Positions 60,067 to 64,000 of a DNA stretch of 64,000 nt are shown piece by piece. Every line of letters begins with the position of its first letter. The stretch's first letter is position 1. Made by a program: the position numbers and the translations under genes. The notes beneath the pieces were generated by a model that was not told the origin of the DNA, made no database searches, and saw only the letters and a list, made by a program, of their open reading frames with translations. Source of the DNA: Streptomyces coeruleorubidus (GTDB lineage Bacteria > Actinomycetota > Actinomycetes > Streptomycetales > Streptomycetaceae); contig NZ_CP118527.1 of NCBI RefSeq assembly GCF_028885415.1, positions 5,642,001 through 5,706,000 on the forward strand, given 5' to 3'.

Positions 60067-61350
60067 ATGAGCCCCCAGAAGATGTCGGTGCGGCGCGTGG
60101 CGGTCGTCGGCGGAGCGCGCATCCCGTTCGCCCGCTCCGACGGCCCGTACGCCACCGCCTCCAACCAGCAGATGCTCACCGCCGCCCTCGACGGCCTGGT
60201 CGAGCGGTACGGGCTCCAAGAGCCGGGCGCGGTCGGCGAGTTCGTGGCCGGCGCGGTCCTCAAGCACAGCCGCGACTTCAACCTGGCCCGCGAGACGGTC
60301 CTCGGCTCCCGCCTGCACCCCACCACCCCCGCCTACGACATCCAGCAGGCCTGCGGCACCGGACTCCAGGCCGTCATCGCCGCCGCCAACAAGATCGCTC
60401 TCGGCCAGACCGAGTCGGCGGTCGCGGGCGGCGCCGACACGGCGAGCGACGCGCCCCTGGGCGTCAACGACACCCTGCGCCGCGTCCTGCTGGAGGCGCG
60501 CCGGGCGAAGTCCCTGGGCGGGCGCGTGAAGGCCCTGGCGAAGGTGCGTCCGGGCCACCTCGTCCCTGACATCCCGCGCAACGCCGAGCCGCGCACCGGC
60601 CTGTCCATGGGCGAACACGCCGCCGTCACCGCCCGCGCCTGGGGCATCGGCCGCAAGGCGCAGGACGAACTGGCGGCGGCCAGTCACCAGCGGCTGGCGG
60701 CGGCGTACGAACGCGGCTTCTTCCAGGACCTGGTGGTCCCCTTCCGAGGCCTGGCCCGCGACCAGAACCTGCGCCCCGGCTCGACCGCGGAGAAACTCGC
60801 CTCCCTCAAGCCGGTGTTCGGCCTCGACCACCCCGACCCGACCATGACGGCCGGGAACTCGACCCCGCTGACGGACGGAGCCGCGACCGTCCTCCTGGCG
60901 AGCGAGGAGTGGGCCCGCGAGCGCGGCCTGGAGCCACTGGCGTACCTCACCGCGTACGAGACGGCGGCCGTCGACTTCGTCGGCGGAGACGTCGCCGGCG
61001 GCGAGGACGGGCTGCTCATGGCGCCCGCGTACGCCGTGCCGCGCATGCTGGAGCGGGCCGGGCTCGGCCTGGCCGACTTCGACCTGGTGGAGATCCACGA
61101 GGCCTTCGCCTCCCAGGTGCTGGCGACGCTCGCGGCCTGGGAGAAGCGGGGCCTGGGCACGGTGGACCGCGCCCGGCTGAACGTCGCGGGCTCGTCCCTC
61201 GCCACCGGCCACCCCTTCGCCGCCACCGGCGCCCGGATCGTGGCGACCCTGGCCAAGCTGCTCGCCGAACGGGACGCGCCCGCCCGCGGGTTGATCTCCA
61301 TCTGCGCGGCGGGCGGGCAGGGGGTGACGGCGATCCTGGAGCGGGCCTGA
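60067..61350 (+). CDS. Acetyl-CoA acetyltransferase / thiolase (FadA2-like)
   Basis: This 427-residue thiolase has the acyl-accepting Cys in YDIQQACGTGLQAVIAA, NSTPLTDGAATVLLAS, the His in EIHEAFASQVLATL, and the second catalytic Cys in ISICAAGGQGVTAIL. It condenses or cleaves acyl-CoA units. It lies divergent from fabG across two palindromes, as fadA2 does from fabG4 in Mycobacterium, pointing to a shared beta-oxidation or fatty acyl synthesis role. The start is ATG 60067 with GAGGAG upstream. Confidence 0.93.
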   Translation: MSPQKMSVRRVAVVGGARIPFARSDGPYATASNQQMLTAALDGLVERYGLQEPGAVGEFVAGAVLKHSRDFNLARETVLGSRLHPTTPAYDIQQACGTGLQAVIAAANKIALGQTESAVAGGADTASDAPLGVNDTLRRVLLEARRAKSLGGRVKALAKVRPGHLVPDIPRNAEPRTGLSMGEHAAVTARAWGIGRKAQDELAAASHQRLAAAYERGFFQDLVVPFRGLARDQNLRPGSTAEKLASLKPVFGLDHPDPTMTAGNSTPLTDGAATVLLASEEWARERGLEPLAYLTAYETAAVDFVGGDVAGGEDGLLMAPAYAVPRMLERAGLGLADFDLVEIHEAFASQVLATLAAWEKRGLGTVDRARLNVAGSSLATGHPFAATGARIVATLAKLLAERDAPARGLISICAAGGQGVTAILERA

Positions 61351-61581
61351 GGGTGACGGCGGACCGAACCTGAAGGACCCTCACCTAACCCCCGAGAATG
61401 CACAGGCCTGGCTCCGGACCATCCCCGAACCCGCACAAACCCGCCACGTGAGGCCCGTACGATCCCGTTCCTACCGCCAGTAACCCCTTTCTGGGGGTTC
61501 AACCGGTTGAGCGCCTCGGCGTGCGAGGCACGTACGTATCGCAGCAAGCAGTTCCTTCGCTGCGCGCCCCAGGAGCCGCCC

Positions 61582-63501
61582 GTGTCCACTGCCCATCCCT
61601 CCTCCGCCTACGGTGACATGTACGGCGGACCGGTCCTGGTCGAGCCCGAGACACGGCGGCTGGACGGGGCGGTGCGCGAGGCGTCCGTACCGCCGCTGGC
61701 ACCGCCGTGGACCCACGGGTCGCTCGCCGACCTGCCGTTCGACAACGCGAGCGCGCACCCGGACGCCGTGGCGCTCAGCCGCAAGGACGCCGACGGGCGC
61801 TGGAGCGACGTCACGGCGGCGCAGTTCGCCGACCAGGTGCTGGCCGTGGCGAAAGGGCTGATAGCCGAAGGGCTGATGCCCGGCGACCGGATCGCCGTGA
61901 TGGCCCGCACCATCTACGAGTGGACGGTCCTGGACTTCGCGGCCTGGGCGGCCGGTCTCGTCACCGTTCCGATCTATCCCACGTCCTCCGTCTTCCAGGC
62001 CCGCTGGATCCTCCAGGACTCCGGCGCGGTCGCCCTGATCACCGAGTTCGCCGGGCAGGCCGCCGCGCTCGGCCCGGAGCGCGACCGCCTGCCCGACCTC
62101 AGGCACATGTGGGTCGTGGAGAAGGGCCACGTGGACCGGCTGGCGGAAGCCGGAGCCCACCTCTTCGACCATGAGGTCGAGGTGCGGCGCGGCATGCTGG
62201 GCCCCGACACCCTCGCCACCCTCGTCTACACCTCCGGCACCACGGGCCGCCCCAAGGGCTGCGCGCTCACCCACGGCAACTTCTTCGCCGAGGTCGACAA
62301 CGCGATCGAGCTCCTCTACCCCGTCTTCAGGGCCAGGACCAGCGAAGAGGCCTCGGTCCTGCTGTTCCTGCCCATGTCCCACATCTTCGGGCGCATGGTG
62401 GCGATCGCCTGCGTCCGCGCCCGCGTACGGCTGGGCCACGCGCCGAGCATCAAGGCGGAGAACCTGCTCCCGGACCTGGCGAGCTTCCGGCCGACCTGTC
62501 TGCTCGCCATCCCGTACATGCTGGAGAAGGTCTTCAACTCGGCCCGCGCCAAGGCCGAGGCGGGCGGCCGGGTGACGTCGTTCGACCGTGCGGTGGCGGT
62601 GGCGCAGCGCTACGGGGAGGCGATGGAGGCCCAGCAGACGGGCACCGGCCCCGGCCCCTCCCGCGCCCTGAGAGCCGCCCGGGTCTTCTACGACCCCCTG
62701 GTCTACCGCCGTATCCGCAACGCCATGGGCGGCAGGGTCCGTTACGCCATCTGCGGCGGCTCACCCCTGGGCCGCCGCCTCGCCGCGTTCTACGCCGGAG
62801 CCGGCATCGAGATCTTCGAGGGCTACGGCCTGACGGAGACCACGGGCGCGTCGACGGTCACGCCGCCCCTGAAACCCCGCCTGGGCACGGTCGGCTGGCC
62901 CCTGCCCGGCACCCGTGTCCGCATCGCCGCCGACGGCGAGATCCTCCTCGCCGGCGACCACGTCCTGCGCGGCTACTGGGACCCCCAGGCCGGTGGAGTC
63001 GTACCCGCCGCCCCCGACGGCTGGCTCGCCACCGGCGACATCGGCGAACTGGACGACGAGGGCTATCTGACGATCACCGGCCGCAAGAAGGAAATGCTGA
63101 TCACCGCGGGCGGCAAGAGCGTCGCCCCGGCACCCCTGGAGAACTGGCTGCGCTCCCACCCGCTGATCTCCCAGTGCCTGGTCCTGGGCGACGGCCGTCC
63201 CTTCGTCGCGGCCCTGATCACCCTGGACCCGGCCGGCATCACCCACTGGCGCCGGATGAACGGCAAACACCCCGTACCGCCCAAACTCCTCGTCGACGAC
63301 GAGGAACTCCGCGCCGTCCTCCAGCGTGCCGTCGACGAGGCCAACAAGATGGTCTCCCGGCCGGAGTCCATCCGCCGCTTCGCGATCCTCCCCGAGGACT
63401 TCTCCGAGGAGGCGGGCCATCTGACCCCGTCGATGAAGCTCCGCCGCGAGGCGGTGATGCGCGCCTTCGCGGCGGAAGTGGAGGGGCTGTACGCGCGGTG
63501 A
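61582..63501 (+). CDS. AMP-dependent acyl-CoA synthetase (long-chain fatty acid-CoA ligase)
   Basis: This 639-residue enzyme activates fatty acids to acyl-CoA through an acyl-AMP. Motifs are the P-loop-like LVYTSGTTGRPKGCALTHGN, YGLTETTGASTVTPPLKPRL, GWLATGDIGELDDEGYLTIT, and the adenylation Lys region GRKKEMLITAGGKSVAPAPL. GTG 61582 has AGGAG at 6-base spacing; an earlier in-frame start at 61507 would add non-homologous residues. It follows the thiolase on the same strand after 231 bases, which hold an AACCCC/GGGGTT hairpin near 61481-61499 and no gene. Confidence 0.92.
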   Translation: MSTAHPSSAYGDMYGGPVLVEPETRRLDGAVREASVPPLAPPWTHGSLADLPFDNASAHPDAVALSRKDADGRWSDVTAAQFADQVLAVAKGLIAEGLMPGDRIAVMARTIYEWTVLDFAAWAAGLVTVPIYPTSSVFQARWILQDSGAVALITEFAGQAAALGPERDRLPDLRHMWVVEKGHVDRLAEAGAHLFDHEVEVRRGMLGPDTLATLVYTSGTTGRPKGCALTHGNFFAEVDNAIELLYPVFRARTSEEASVLLFLPMSHIFGRMVAIACVRARVRLGHAPSIKAENLLPDLASFRPTCLLAIPYMLEKVFNSARAKAEAGGRVTSFDRAVAVAQRYGEAMEAQQTGTGPGPSRALRAARVFYDPLVYRRIRNAMGGRVRYAICGGSPLGRRLAAFYAGAGIEIFEGYGLTETTGASTVTPPLKPRLGTVGWPLPGTRVRIAADGEILLAGDHVLRGYWDPQAGGVVPAAPDGWLATGDIGELDDEGYLTITGRKKEMLITAGGKSVAPAPLENWLRSHPLISQCLVLGDGRPFVAALITLDPAGITHWRRMNGKHPVPPKLLVDDEELRAVLQRAVDEANKMVSRPESIRRFAILPEDFSEEAGHLTPSMKLRREAVMRAFAAEVEGLYAR

Positions 63502-63534
63502 GGCACCTTTGCGATCTCTTCACACGGGGTTCTT

Positions 63535-63550
63535 GACGCCGCAAGGCGTC
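63535..63550. promoter_or_regulatory. Small hairpin with GCAA tetraloop upstream of the sugar-binding gene
   Basis: GACGCC-GCAA-GGCGTC is a perfect 6-bp stem with a GNRA-type tetraloop. It lies 33 bases after the synthetase stop codon and 60 bases before the next start. It may be a terminator or part of the 5' leader. Confidence 0.35.
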
Positions 63551-63609
63551 TGCCCTTTGGCTTTCAGCCACCCCGTCGCGATGCTCCCCCCCATCGGAAG
63601 GCACCACCA

Positions 63610-64000
63610 GTGAAAGCGCGTACCACCCGTCGGCCCGCTGTGCGTCCCCTCTCCATAGCCCTGGCGGTCACCGTGTCGGCCCTGTCCCTCACCGCCTGCG
63701 GCGGCGGGAGTGACGACTCCGCGGGTGTGAAGAAGGGCAACGACATCACGGTGGGCCTGCTGCTGCCCGACCGGGACACGGCGCGCTTCGAGAAGTTCGA
63801 CTATCCCCTGATCAAGGAAGAGGTCGCCTCCCTCACCGAGAACCAGGGCAAGGTCAAGTACGCCAACGCCGAGGCGAGCGTGTCCAGACAGAGCGAGCAG
63901 TTCCGGAAGATGATCGACGACAAGGTCGACGTCATCCTGGTGGACGCGCTGAACTCCAAGACCATCGCCTCGGACGTGCAAAAGGCCAAGGACGCCGGCA
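63610..64000 (+). CDS. Sugar ABC transporter substrate-binding lipoprotein (XylF-like), 3' end outside window
   Basis: The reading frame is open from GTG 63610 (GGAAGG 7 bases upstream) to the end of the window, 130 codons. It has a signal peptide (VRPLSIALAVTVSALSLTAC) with lipobox LTAC, a Gly/Ser linker, then a type I periplasmic-binding fold: DITVGLLLPDRDTARFEKFD, VKYANAEASVSRQSEQFRKM and DVILVDALNSKTIASDVQKA. These resemble xylose-binding XylF. Permease and ATPase genes are expected just beyond the window. Confidence 0.88.
   Translation, partial: MKARTTRRPAVRPLSIALAVTVSALSLTACGGGSDDSAGVKKGNDITVGLLLPDRDTARFEKFDYPLIKEEVASLTENQGKVKYANAEASVSRQSEQFRKMIDDKVDVILVDALNSKTIASDVQKAKDAG

Noticed and set aside
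57042..63501. Polyketide or fatty-acid antibiotic cluster
   Set aside because: Reductase, hydratase, thiolase and CoA ligase occur, but there is no ketosynthase, ACP or tailoring set. The layout fits general fatty acyl metabolism.
1..64000. tRNA, rRNA, CRISPR array or phage/integrase genes
   Set aside because: Reading both strands I found no cloverleaf-like CCA-end sequence, no repeat-spacer array and no integrase, terminase or transposase motifs.

Overview
The window looks like chromosomal DNA of a Streptomyces (or very close relative). Base composition is very GC-rich with strongly GC-biased third codon positions, GTG starts are frequent, and in-frame TTA codons are almost absent (I found three genes with one each). 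Several families are hallmarks of the genus: a DUF397/XRE pair, a DUF6232 protein, DUF3558 lipoproteins, membrane-anchored XRE regulators, the futalosine route to menaquinone, and an RHVDL-type cysteine leader peptide. No phage, conjugative element, complete IS, CRISPR array, rRNA or tRNA gene was seen. A 180-bp MITE-like element and two Streptomyces-type short palindromic repeats are present.

Layout. 0-8.5 kb: a membrane-anchored XRE regulator, a remnant gene, a SAM methyltransferase split by an in-frame TAG, an aminotransferase, an arylamine N-acetyltransferase, DUF4253 and DinB-like proteins, two coupled membrane-anchored XRE regulators, and a divergent secreted I36-type inhibitor. 8.6-16.9 kb: argS and lysS (divergent), a DUF2637 membrane protein, two paralogous DUF3558 lipoproteins and rtcB. 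16.9-23.1 kb: a short-chain dehydrogenase with a tiny membrane partner, an NTF2-like protein, YnfA, a flavin monooxygenase, an OmpR-type two-component system and a double ABM-domain protein. 23.1-29.3 kb: an alpha-glucoside uptake and hydrolysis operon (binding protein, two permeases, GH13 glucosidase) divergent from its LacI-family regulator. 29.3-32.6 kb: small accessory genes (acetyltransferase, DUF6087, VanX-like dipeptidase, hypotheticals).

32.6-40.4 kb is a heme and cytochrome block: hemL, a histidine phosphatase, a secreted deacetylase-like lipoprotein, and resA-ccdA-resB-resC (System II cytochrome c maturation). 40.4-43.7 kb holds a tandem-HTH MerR regulator divergent from a UvrA-like ABC protein. 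43.7-47.4 kb is an accessory cluster (DUF6281 lipoprotein, a fused DUF7848-type protein, XRE plus DUF397, and a DUF6232 gene overlapping a small gene that carries the same Gly/Asn/Tyr motif). 47.4-53.7 kb contains late futalosine-pathway menaquinone genes (mqnL, mqnP, mqnM, an Lrp regulator, mqnE), interrupted by a Uma2-type gene, the MITE-like element and a rhomboid protease. 53.7-57 kb: udgX, a GNAT, a DUF4229 protein, and a DAACS symporter behind a Cys-rich leader peptide. 57-63.5 kb: TetR, MaoC-type hydratase, high-molecular-weight FabG, a divergent thiolase and an acyl-CoA synthetase, an arrangement like the mycobacterial htdX-fabG4-fadA2 region. The window ends inside a sugar-binding lipoprotein gene.

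The candidates most worth follow-up are the DUF6232/small-protein pair sharing a possible amyloid-type signalling motif across a 4-bp gene overlap, the Cys leader in front of the DAACS symporter, the long hairpin burying the ribosome binding site of the deacetylase gene, and the MITE whose ends supply the stop codons of both flanking genes.
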